From Clostridium sp. CAG:465 (GTDB taxonomy: Bacteria > Bacillota > Clostridia > TANB77 > CAG-465), in contig FR891290.1 of the NCBI GenBank assembly GCA_000433755.1, positions 1 to 38,978 of the forward strand: 38,978 nucleotides of DNA, written 5' to 3'. Positions 16,960 to 24,474 of the stretch are shown piece by piece. A program made the position numbers and the translations under genes. How positions within the stretch are numbered: position 1 is the first letter of the stretch; each line of letters opens with the position of its first letter. Below the pieces are notes generated by a model. That model had not been told where the DNA came from, did not search any database, and saw nothing but the letters and a program-made list of their open reading frames with translations.

Positions 16960-17045
16960 AATTTCACTGTGGGGTACACAGGTTGAGCGTTCTAACTACA
17001 CTTTTTAGTGACTATCTACGAATTTAGTAGTACCTATTTTTTTCT
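16960..17045 (+). ncRNA. Candidate small RNA of about 85 nt
   Basis: Begins at the expected start of the promoter above. It contains CTGTG-GGGTA-CACAG (16967-16981), CACT-TTTT-AGTG, CTAC...GTAG (17016-17030), and then a run of seven or more T ending near 17043. The terminal stem is short, so the 3' end is uncertain. The segment GTTCTAACTACAC resembles part of a preQ1 aptamer, but the P1 stem and the A-rich tail are missing. Confidence 0.35.
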
Positions 17046-17180
17046 TTTGAGATAGGAGTTATACATACTAAAATGCCAGAAATTCTAACTCAAGTTTATT
17101 TATTTTTACCAAAAGATTTAAATTTTATATTAAAAATAGCTATTCAAAAAGTTAAAATTTGTATGGCTTAGTTTTCTATG

Positions 17181-17242
17181 TATTTTTTCATATTTTTTTC
17201 ATAATTTTTCATATTTTTTCATATTTTTTCATACTTTTTACA
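17181..17242. repeat. Helically phased 10-11 bp tandem repeat
   Basis: About six units of TATTTTTTCA (variants TATTTTTTTCA, TAATTTTTCA, TACTTTTTACA) in a row. T-tracts phased at helical pitch give intrinsically curved DNA. The array runs straight into the right inverted repeat. Confidence 0.8.
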
Positions 17243-17245
17243 AAA

Positions 17246-18544
17246 CTAACTCGGAGGGGATGTTATGTTTTTTCTTAGTTTATAGAGCATTGTTATGTTG
17301 GGAAGTACCATGAGTGCATTTGCTATTGAGGAAATGCTCCAGATTATTTCTATTTTTGATATTGCGCCTATAAATACGCATAATAGAAATATTATTCTGT
17401 ATTTTTTTATGCTTTTTTTGTTGTTGAAAAGATATTTTATTGCTATGCTTCCATAGAAACCTGAACATGGAATTGTTGATATTGCAAATACTACTATCAT
17501 AAATATAAATATGTAGTTTCCAAATGGAATAAGTGAAAATACATAATTTGCGATTAAAGCTGGATTTTCAGTTATTGTATACATTCCACTTGCTACAAAT
17601 ACAATTCCTGTGAGTGTGCAAAGTAATACTGTGTCTATAAATACACTTGTTGATGATATAATTGATTGCTTTTTTATATCTTTTTCATTTACCATTACAT
17701 CAAATATTGGAGAGGTTCCCATTCCTGCTTCGTTTGTAAATAGTCCTTTTGATAGTCCTGTATTCATTGCTTTTACCATTACACTTCCAAAAATTCCTCC
17801 TACACATGATTTTATATTAAAAGCTTCTTTTATTATTTTTAATATACTTGATAATAAATTATTTCTGTAAATATACATTAAAATAATGCATGAAACAAGA
17901 TAAATTATTGTTGCTATTGGTATTAATACACTGCTTATATTTGATATTCTTTTTTCATTTCCAATTAATGCGTATGCACATGGAATTACAATAATAATTC
18001 CGAGAACTACTATATTTATATTAAAATTTGATATTATACTAGATGATATTGCGTTTGATTGTATCATTGCTCCCATTCCTAGAGTTGTAAGTATAAGAAA
18101 ATAACAAAATAATTTTGCAAGTAGTGGCATATGTAACTTTTCTCCTAGTACATACATTGCTCCTCCATAATATTTTCCTTTTTTATCTTTTTTTCTGTAC
18201 TTTAAAACTACATATGTTTCTGCGTATTTTGTTGCAATTGCGAAAAATCCAGAGATAAATATCCAGAAAATACTTCCTATTCCTCCTATAGTAATAGCTG
18301 CTGCTACCCCTATTATATTTCCAGTTCCAAGAGTTGAGGCTAAAACCGTCATAAGAGATTTAAATGAGCTTATTCCCTCTTTTGTATTTTTTTTATCACC
18401 TAATATCATATATTTTATACCTTTTAAAATATCTTTTTGAGGAAACTTAAGCTTAAATGAAAAATATATGTGTGTTCCCATTAAAATTATTACAAGAGGA
18501 AATCCACATATAAAATTTTCTATACTATATATTAAATCTACCAT
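17246..18544 (-). CDS. Sodium:alanine/glycine symporter (AGCS family)
   Basis: 432 residues from the chosen start, with about ten hydrophobic segments. The AGCS signature is clear: A-M-N-T-G-L-S-K-G-L-F-T-N-E-A-G-M-G-T-S-P (about 260-280), preceded by LASTLGTGNIIGVAAAITIGG (about 72-92). It imports a small neutral amino acid with Na+ or H+. The ATG at 18544 has GGTGATTAC directly before it; a TTG nine codons upstream has no such site. The C-terminus ends ...ITSPPS, where the final AGT TAG is part of the inverted repeat at 17235-17252. The original tail may therefore have been longer. Confidence 0.9.
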   Translation of the reverse strand: MVDLIYSIENFICGFPLVIILMGTHIYFSFKLKFPQKDILKGIKYMILGDKKNTKEGISSFKSLMTVLASTLGTGNIIGVAAAITIGGIGSIFWIFISGFFAIATKYAETYVVLKYRKKDKKGKYYGGAMYVLGEKLHMPLLAKLFCYFLILTTLGMGAMIQSNAISSSIISNFNINIVVLGIIIVIPCAYALIGNEKRISNISSVLIPIATIIYLVSCIILMYIYRNNLLSSILKIIKEAFNIKSCVGGIFGSVMVKAMNTGLSKGLFTNEAGMGTSPIFDVMVNEKDIKKQSIISSTSVFIDTVLLCTLTGIVFVASGMYTITENPALIANYVFSLIPFGNYIFIFMIVVFAISTIPCSGFYGSIAIKYLFNNKKSIKKYRIIFLLCVFIGAISKIEIIWSISSIANALMVLPNITMLYKLRKNITSPPS

Positions 18545-18584
18545 GTAATCACCATAATAATATTTATGCAAATCTAAAAAATAT

Positions 18585-18613
18585 TTGACAAAAAAGTAAT
18601 TTTAATATATAAT
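18585..18613 (+). promoter_or_regulatory. Consensus promoter of the repeat-domain operon
   Basis: TTGACA (18585-18590), 17 bp, TATAAT (18608-18613): exact consensus with ideal spacing. Confidence 0.9.
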
Positions 18614-18666
18614 ATTTATGTAAAATTATATTTGCTAATAAATAATTATTTAAAGGAGATATTACA

Positions 18667-18690
18667 ATGATATATACTAAAAAACTTTAA
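18667..18690 (+). CDS. Seven-residue leader ORF (MIYTKKL)
   Basis: ATG at 18667 with AAAGGAGAT ideally spaced upstream, seven codons, then TAA. It is the first translatable ORF after the consensus promoter and ends 39 bp before the first large gene. It could be a leader peptide controlling the operon, or a ribosome entry point lost from a former gene. No attenuator stem is evident in the 39-bp gap. Confidence 0.45.
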   Translation: MIYTKKL

Positions 18691-18729
18691 TAAACCGTTC
18701 AAACTATTATATAAAAAGGAGTCTTAAAA

Positions 18730-19152
18730 ATGGAAAAAATTCTATTCTTTGTAGATGGTGAACCATACCTTCTTGAAGAAGGTATAGAGACCGCCATAAC
18801 ATTGAATATTACTGAATGTGTTGAAAAAATTAAAATTAGGTTCAAAGATGAAAAGCCAGAAATCCGCCCAAATATGAATAAAATATGGATTATGCTTGCA
18901 AATGATATTGGGGCCTCAATCTTTTCACCTGGACGCTGTAGAAAAACTAATTTTTCAACTTCTTCTTTTGAGTCAACATTTTCAAGAGAAGTGAAAGTAT
19001 TTTTGGATACCTTATATCCATACAATACAGAACAGTCCGAAGCCAAAAGAGCTTATACAGAACGAAAAAGAATTTTGCGAAAAGATTTATCTCCATATGT
19101 TTTAAGCAGAATCAAAAAAAATTATTCTAGAGTAAGGTTTTCACATCATTGA
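18730..19152 (+). CDS. Unknown protein with one copy of the G-x-P-F / R-P-x-M domain
   Basis: 140 residues. I recognise no known family. The order is FFVDGEPYLL (6-15), a hydrophobic helix with I-T-E-C-V-E-K-I (27-34), RPNMNKIWIML (46-56), a Cys-containing middle (C70), SSFESTFSREVKVFLDTLYP (78-97), then a strongly basic tail rich in Lys/Arg and Tyr (105-140). There is no signal peptide. The same domain occurs in the next two genes. AGGAG lies eight bases before the ATG. The basic tail suggests nucleic-acid contact, but that is inference. Confidence 0.75.
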   Translation: MEKILFFVDGEPYLLEEGIETAITLNITECVEKIKIRFKDEKPEIRPNMNKIWIMLANDIGASIFSPGRCRKTNFSTSSFESTFSREVKVFLDTLYPYNTEQSEAKRAYTERKRILRKDLSPYVLSRIKKNYSRVRFSHH

Positions 19153-19174
19153 AATCATTTAAGGAGAATTGAAT

Positions 19175-19558
19175 ATGGCAAAGTATAAAAATGTTCTTGC
19201 TTTCGTAGAGGGCGAACCATTCTTGTATAACTTTGAAACAAAAGAGTATACAAAAATCTCATTAGACTATGACATTTCTATCGAAAAAGTCAAATCAATG
19301 ATAGAAAAAGAAACAAGCAGACCTCATATGATTGAGATTTGGAATATGCTTTATAAAACAATTCCAAATTGTGAATCTTTTTCAACAAATATGTGCAAAA
19401 AATCTACACCTAACCAGGATACCTTCGAATCACGATTTACTCGAGAGATAAGTATATTTTTAGATGAAAAATTTTCAAGGAAGGTCCCCAAAAATAATGA
19501 AGTGAAAAAATGGCTTAAAAATACGTCTTATATTATAAAATTTTCACAATTCAACTAA
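19175..19558 (+). CDS. Unknown protein with one copy of the G-x-P-F / R-P-x-M domain
   Basis: 127 residues. AFVEGEPFLYNFETKEYTKIS (9-29) and a Ser-Ile-Glu helix (35-44) are followed by RPHMIEIWNML (49-59), a Ser/Lys/Cys-rich spacer, and DTFESRFTREISIFLDEKF (82-100), then a basic tail (101-127). It is plainly homologous to the preceding product, though divergent outside the motifs. The ATG at 19175 is preferred to a TTG two codons upstream because of AAGGAGAATTGAAT. It lies 22 bp after the first gene and 19 bp before the third, so one operon is likely. Confidence 0.78.
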   Translation: MAKYKNVLAFVEGEPFLYNFETKEYTKISLDYDISIEKVKSMIEKETSRPHMIEIWNMLYKTIPNCESFSTNMCKKSTPNQDTFESRFTREISIFLDEKFSRKVPKNNEVKKWLKNTSYIIKFSQFN

Positions 19559-19577
19559 ATAAGGAGATCAGAATTTA

Positions 19578-20576
19578 ATGAATAAATTTTTAACCTTTAT
19601 ACATGGTGAACCGTTTATATACGACACACAAAAAAAAGACTACTCTAAGTTTGATATATCAGCTGATGACTGTGTCAATCAAATTATAAAGAGTAACATT
19701 CCTATTTCATTTAACAAAAAGTCAAATATTTGGAATTACTTTGCAAAACTAAATAATCTAAATGGATATAACTACCATTACAACTTAGGGAATACCAATG
19801 CTGAATCTTCATTTAAAATGAATGTTCAAGGAAAACTAGCAAAAAAATTTAAATGGTGTTCCTTCTGCTTTATAAATGGTATCCCACATATATATAACAA
19901 GGGAAATAGTAGTTATGAAAGGTGTGATATTACTGTAGATGAGGCTATAAAATCTTTATACCATTTAATAGTTAAGATAAATATGAGTAAATCAATAAAT
20001 TCAGATCTAATACAACTCATAGCGTCCTTTTTTAATACAGATGGGTATAAAATCTGCTATAATAAAGGGCCTATAGTGAAAGATTCATTTCTTTATTGTT
20101 TTCTTGAAGAAGCAAAGAATATTATATATGAATTAAACAAAAAAAATGCCTTTTGCTTTGTAGACGGAAATCCCTTTATATTCTCATACAATACAAGAGA
20201 ATATATAAAAATTAATATTTCAGTTGAAGAGGCTTTTAATATAATAAAAGATAACCTTTTGCTTCCAAAAGTTAGGCCAAATATGCAAACAATTTGGAAT
20301 ATATTAGGCAATGATTTAAGTACTGAAGGTTACAGATATCAATTTAATAAAAATTTAAACATTGTCCAAAACTCCTTTCAAAATAGGCTAATAAACAAAA
20401 TAACATGCTATTTAAATGAAATTTATCCACCTGAAATAAACAAACAAAATTTGCAAAGAACTCATGAGTATAATAGACTCAAAGCTCAAAAACAAAATGC
20501 TGGTTATTCATCTGCTGCTAAAAGATTTGAAAGGGAAATTTTAATGAAGAAGAAAAACGGTAGGAAATTATACTAA
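19578..20576 (+). CDS. Unknown protein with three tandem copies of the same domain
   Basis: 332 residues. Repeat 1 is about 4-92 (FIHGEPFIYDTQKKDYSKFDIS; IWNYF at 51), repeat 2 about 95-187 (FINGIPHIYNKG...YERCDIT) and repeat 3 about 191-283 (FVDGNPFIF...YIKINIS; RPNMQTIWNIL at 233-243). Each repeat has the order beta-hairpin G-x-P-F/H-I-[YF], acidic-start amphipathic helix, I-W-N helix, G-Y-x-Y strand, then S-F-x-x-x-h helix. Repeat 2 has lost the R-P-x-M and I-W-N residues. A Lys/Arg-rich tail (284-332) ends the protein. AGGAG lies 11 bases before the ATG. A strong terminator follows. Confidence 0.8.
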   Translation: MNKFLTFIHGEPFIYDTQKKDYSKFDISADDCVNQIIKSNIPISFNKKSNIWNYFAKLNNLNGYNYHYNLGNTNAESSFKMNVQGKLAKKFKWCSFCFINGIPHIYNKGNSSYERCDITVDEAIKSLYHLIVKINMSKSINSDLIQLIASFFNTDGYKICYNKGPIVKDSFLYCFLEEAKNIIYELNKKNAFCFVDGNPFIFSYNTREYIKINISVEEAFNIIKDNLLLPKVRPNMQTIWNILGNDLSTEGYRYQFNKNLNIVQNSFQNRLINKITCYLNEIYPPEINKQNLQRTHEYNRLKAQKQNAGYSSAAKRFEREILMKKKNGRKLY

Positions 20577-20582
20577 TTTGGA

Positions 20583-20620
20583 AAATAAAGTATAGGGTCA
20601 AGTGACTCTATACTTTATTT
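20583..20620. terminator. Bidirectional terminator between the repeat-domain operon and spoIIE
   Basis: AAATAAAGTATAGGGTCA (20583-20600) pairs with TGACTCTATACTTTATTT (20603-20620) apart from one G-U, with T-runs on the plus strand and A-runs before it serving the minus strand. It overlaps the last codons of spoIIE. Confidence 0.9.
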
Positions 20621-22974
20621 TTTATAATTTTAGTAACTATTATTGTTACGTCATCATTTAAAATATTTTTATTTTCTCTTAAAACATTTCTATAAATTTC
20701 ATCTGTTATTTGTTTAGCTGTTTTATTTACGTCTATAGTTTTTAAATATTCTGTAAAATAGTTATTTGAAATATCTAGTCCTTCATGCAATACTCCGTCA
20801 CTTATTTGAACAACAATATCTTTATCAATTAGTTTTCTAGATATTGGTAAATAATCAGGATTATCTGACACTCCAACAGGTATATTCATATTATTTATAG
20901 TTACAATTTTTCCTTCATGAATTATATATGTAGGTGCAGCCCCAAGTTTTATATATTGAGAATATCCTGTTTTTAAATCAATTATCATATTATCTAAAGT
21001 AGATGAGTTTTGACTATCTGATTTTAATTTTAAAATACTATTTATAATTTCAATTGCACCACATTCATCAAATCCACCTGAAAGTAGTCTTTCTAGCATA
21101 TCTATAACATTTTTTGATGATTTTGAAGCGTTTCTTCCATTTCCTTCTCCATCTGAAATTACACTTATATGCTTCAAATCCTGTAGTTCCTCAATAAGAT
21201 AAGAATCTCCTGATACCTCTTCTCCATTTTTAGCTATACTTATAACACTATTTTGAACATTAAATTCAGGAGTTGAAACAACTTTTATCTTTGATTTTTC
21301 TTTTTTACTACTATTTAGTATAAGTTTAATAACCATTGGCTTTTCAAGTATATTACTTAATATAGAAATTATTTCTTTTTTCTGTTTATCTATATTATTT
21401 AGTATATTTGTAACAAATGTATATTCTATACCTGTGTCATCTTCTTTATATTCGTCTTCGTATACTAAATATCCATAAAATTTTAGTTCTTCTCTTAATT
21501 TTTCCTGCTTTTTATCTATTTTAATAAGATCACTTTTTATATTTTTAGAGATATTAGATAATATTTTTGAAACCTCTTTATACTGGTTTGATAGTTTATT
21601 TGCATTATTTCTTTCTTGTTCTTTTAATATTCTCATAAGTTTCACACTATTATATATTTCGTAAATATCTCTTACAAATTCTTTTGAAAGTTCACAATTA
21701 AAGTCTAGCATTTTTTCATCTATTGTTTCATTATTTTCAAGTTTATTAGAAATATAGTCTACAACTAAATTTAATTTTTCATCATTTAAGCAATTTTTTC
21801 TTCTATCACATCCAAGACATTTTTCATTAACTGTATTTTCTATATATTTTTTTATAACTTCTCTAGTTTCTAATTTATCTTCATCACTTACATCTACTAC
21901 AACGCTTGCAATACTATCAAAAACATCTGACATAGCTCCTATTTTTTCTTTTACGCTTGTACTACTATCAAGCATGTTTTGATATGGATTTTCCAAAGAT
22001 CTATTTTTGTTAAATATTCTGTCTAACTTTGTTTCAAAAACCTTTGGCATAAATAGAAGTGAAACTGAAGCAATAACAAGTTCACTAACTCTCATTGTAA
22101 GTTCAGAAAATCCGTTAGCGTAATATGCTATATAAAGGTTTCCAGCTATAAAGCCGATAACTACTCCTATTTTCCCTACCTTGGATAATATACCTGATAT
22201 AAATCCGCTAAAAGCTAATGTTACTACATATGTCATGTTTATATCAGACATAAATGTTAGCATTAATCCAAGAACAAGACCTGTTGCAGCACCTGCTACC
22301 CATCCATTTTTCCATCCAAAAATTAATACTAATATAAGGACTAAAATATTAAATATAGATAGTTGCATTATAGTTATATTCTTAAAAATACTAAGTGCTA
22401 TTGCAACTACAATTACCATTGCAATACTTTCTTCTTTGGAAAATACATATCCCTTTGAAATATTAGTAAGTACATAAATTCCTGAAACGAATACGAAATA
22501 CAATATTGCTGCTACCACTATATTGCTTAGGCATGTAAAAAGATCTGTTATCAAACTTCCCTGAATTAAGTTATATCCAACTTCAACAGCTGAAAATGAT
22601 ATCATAAATTTTATAAATACGCTAAATCTTTTACTTACTCCTTCTATATTTACAATTACTGTTATTAGAGTAAATATTATAAAAAACGAAAGTAATTTTA
22701 CAAGTACTGTCATAGAAACCGATTGAACCAGGATGCCAACTATTGACGATATTAAAACTAGTATCAAAGGGACGTTAAAAACACTTGCAACTCCAAAAAG
22801 CACCAGTGAAAGCGGTGAACTATCTCCCATAAATGATGTATTTGACATTGCAAAAGAAAGTATTATAAATATAATATTTTTTATATTTACAAACTTTTTA
22901 ATTGTATTTACCACACCTGTAATTTTTTCATTTGAATTTTGTGTTGTCCTTACATAACTGTTATTTGAAATCAT
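20608..22974 (-). CDS. spoIIE: Stage II sporulation protein E (PP2C-type serine phosphatase)
   Basis: 788 residues. The N-terminal third holds about ten transmembrane helices (about 35-325), the middle is a helical regulatory domain with a CLGCDRRKNC cysteine motif (about 390-400), and the C-terminal PP2C domain contains ISDGEGNGRNASKSSK (about 605-620), the D of DLKTG, LGAAPTYI, and QISDGVLHEG. In Bacillus SpoIIE dephosphorylates SpoIIAA to switch on sigma-F in the forespore and binds FtsZ at the polar septum. The ATG at 22974 has GAGGTGG just upstream. A GTG three codons earlier lies within that ribosome site. Confidence 0.95.
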   Translation of the reverse strand: MISNNSYVRTTQNSNEKITGVVNTIKKFVNIKNIIFIILSFAMSNTSFMGDSSPLSLVLFGVASVFNVPLILVLISSIVGILVQSVSMTVLVKLLSFFIIFTLITVIVNIEGVSKRFSVFIKFMISFSAVEVGYNLIQGSLITDLFTCLSNIVVAAILYFVFVSGIYVLTNISKGYVFSKEESIAMVIVVAIALSIFKNITIMQLSIFNILVLILVLIFGWKNGWVAGAATGLVLGLMLTFMSDINMTYVVTLAFSGFISGILSKVGKIGVVIGFIAGNLYIAYYANGFSELTMRVSELVIASVSLLFMPKVFETKLDRIFNKNRSLENPYQNMLDSSTSVKEKIGAMSDVFDSIASVVVDVSDEDKLETREVIKKYIENTVNEKCLGCDRRKNCLNDEKLNLVVDYISNKLENNETIDEKMLDFNCELSKEFVRDIYEIYNSVKLMRILKEQERNNANKLSNQYKEVSKILSNISKNIKSDLIKIDKKQEKLREELKFYGYLVYEDEYKEDDTGIEYTFVTNILNNIDKQKKEIISILSNILEKPMVIKLILNSSKKEKSKIKVVSTPEFNVQNSVISIAKNGEEVSGDSYLIEELQDLKHISVISDGEGNGRNASKSSKNVIDMLERLLSGGFDECGAIEIINSILKLKSDSQNSSTLDNMIIDLKTGYSQYIKLGAAPTYIIHEGKIVTINNMNIPVGVSDNPDYLPISRKLIDKDIVVQISDGVLHEGLDISNNYFTEYLKTIDVNKTAKQITDEIYRNVLRENKNILNDDVTIIVTKIIKNKV

Positions 22975-23034
22975 TATATCCACCTCATTTGTTTTATTTC
23001 ATACTACTTATTTTACACTATTTATTAAACGATT

Positions 23035-23044
23035 TTTGTCGTAA
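23035..23044. promoter_or_regulatory. Possible Spo0A box upstream of spoIIE
   Basis: TTTGTCGTAA is one base from the TGTCGAA core of the Spo0A box and lies about 60 bp before the spoIIE start, where Spo0A would be expected to act. Single weak match. Confidence 0.3.
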
Positions 23045-23074
23045 TTTAATTTCATTATAACTTTTTATTAAATA

Positions 23075-23112
23075 TACACCAAAACAACTTGAACTCAAAT
23101 TATTTTGGTGTA
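23075..23112 (-). terminator. Hairpin after the 388-residue helical protein gene
   Basis: TACACCAAAA...TTTTGGTGTA arms, 10 bp and extendable past one mismatch. The T-tail is weak on the minus strand. Confidence 0.6.
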
Positions 23113-23121
23113 TAAAAACTT

Positions 23122-24288
23122 TTATACTGCTTTTTTAGATTTTTTTACTTTTTCTGCTTTGCCTGTAGTTTCTTTATTTTGAGCTTTTTCTTCTTTTTCT
23201 TCTTCAACTATTTCAGTATCTACTTCATTAACAATGTCCTCTGGTATTATTTCTTCTTTTGGTTTAATACTTTCTTCTATTAGTTCTTTTACCTTATCAG
23301 AACTTGTTATTTCTAGTGCTCTTGATAAAATAAATTTATTTAATTCTTCCTCTTCAACATCTTCACTTGTGACTAATTTTGAATATTCTAAATACTCATC
23401 CTCTGTTTTTATGGTTCTATGTACATCGTTTACCATTGTTTTTATTTTCATATCATAGATATCTCTATACATTTTTATATAGTCTGGAAGACTTATTACA
23501 TCTTTTTCTAAACTTTCATCATATATTTTCTGTAATTTTTCAAATATCTTGTCTATAATTTTAAAATATCTATATGAGTTCTTACATATGTTTATTATCA
23601 AGTTATATTCATACATATATCTATCAATATCTGATTCAATTCCTTTTATCATTGTTTCAATAACATATTCAATTAATTCTCTTTCATCAGATGGAAGTTT
23701 TGATATATCATAATTATCATTAATATAACTTACATAATCATCTATACTTGAAAATAGATTTTTATACAATTCATCAGTATATTCATCAGTTTCAATTTTA
23801 GCATCAATTTCTTCTGCAGATTTTATAACCTTGTTATATCTTTGTGATTTTCCTTCATCCTTTATATTTTGCTTAACATCATCTATTGCAGATGAAATAG
23901 AAAAAAGTCCAAATTTTATATCATCTCTTGATCTAAATTTTGCTCTTGTTATTCTATCATATTCCATTTCTAGAAAAGCTTTTTGTAACTCAAGTCTATC
24001 GATTTTATCTGTTGAATTTATTTTATCTAATATTTCAGCAGGATATGATAATTTTAATTCATACATTTCTCTTTGCATAATATCATATTGATATTTAACA
24101 AAAACGATTTCCCTTAAAATATTTTCTTGATATACCTTTTGCTCTTCTCCCTCTGTTTTACGTATTACACCTAAATGTTCATCAATAGCTCTATTCATTT
24201 TATTCATGTTTACAGCTATAACAACACTTTGGATTACTCTATCGAAAAGATTTATTTTCTTTTTGGAACTAACAACTATATCAGCCAT
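23122..24288 (-). CDS. Unknown 388-residue helical, coiled-coil-like protein
   Basis: I recognise no family. The sequence is almost wholly helical and charged, with no signal peptide, Cys or membrane helix beyond a mildly hydrophobic stretch at about 13-27. Residues 30-330 show heptad-like spacing, Tyr-rich acidic patches (YTDELYKNLFSSIDDYVSYI) and many Asp/Glu. A terminal tail (about 335-388) is a Glu/Lys block ending in repeated lysines. It might be a cytoplasmic scaffold or a phage-type structural protein. It sits between spoIIE and addB with its own promoter, and the site where addA might be expected is instead occupied by this gene. Confidence 0.6.
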   Translation of the reverse strand: MADIVVSSKKKINLFDRVIQSVVIAVNMNKMNRAIDEHLGVIRKTEGEEQKVYQENILREIVFVKYQYDIMQREMYELKLSYPAEILDKINSTDKIDRLELQKAFLEMEYDRITRAKFRSRDDIKFGLFSISSAIDDVKQNIKDEGKSQRYNKVIKSAEEIDAKIETDEYTDELYKNLFSSIDDYVSYINDNYDISKLPSDERELIEYVIETMIKGIESDIDRYMYEYNLIINICKNSYRYFKIIDKIFEKLQKIYDESLEKDVISLPDYIKMYRDIYDMKIKTMVNDVHRTIKTEDEYLEYSKLVTSEDVEEEELNKFILSRALEITSSDKVKELIEESIKPKEEIIPEDIVNEVDTEIVEEEKEEKAQNKETTGKAEKVKKSKKAV

Positions 24289-24349
24289 TTATTAATCCTC
24301 TCCCTCTAATCTATTACAAATTTATTATTTTCATTGGTTTACTACTTAT

Positions 24350-24377
24350 ATTATACAGTTTTTTTCTATAATTTCAA
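24350..24377 (-). promoter_or_regulatory. Promoter of the helical-protein gene
   Basis: Minus strand TTGAAA (24372-24377), 16 bp, TATAAT (24350-24355). Confidence 0.6.
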
Positions 24378-24474
24378 GTATTTGTAGCAAAATTAACAAA
24401 ATTGTTACAAAAAAGATTATAAATAGAAATGTAATAGTAACAATTTAGCAAAAAGCTTAAAGCATAGGGATAAA

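Larger units (their letters stand above)
16844..17252. mobile_element. 409-bp MITE-like element with 18-bp terminal inverted repeats
   Basis: GAGTTAGTTTTGTAAAAA (16844-16861) is repeated exactly in inverse at 17235-17252. Between them lie a promoter, a candidate small RNA, a 32-codon ORF (17073-17171, no suitably spaced ribosome site) and a phased T-tract array. No transposase is encoded, so it would be non-autonomous. I see no clear target-site duplication. The right end supplies the last codon and the stop of the symporter gene. Confidence 0.5.

Noticed and set aside
16980..17020. preQ1-I riboswitch
   Set aside because: GTTCTAACTACAC matches part of the aptamer, but the P1 stem and A-rich pseudoknot tail are absent and no gene follows.
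17073..17171. 32-codon plus-strand ORF inside the inverted-repeat element
   Set aside because: AGGAG is 14 bases from the ATG, too far, and the composition looks random. Mentioned under the element only.
17181..17242. CRISPR array
   Set aside because: Units are 10-11 bp with no spacers; it is a simple phased tandem repeat. No CRISPR or cas gene seen anywhere in the window.
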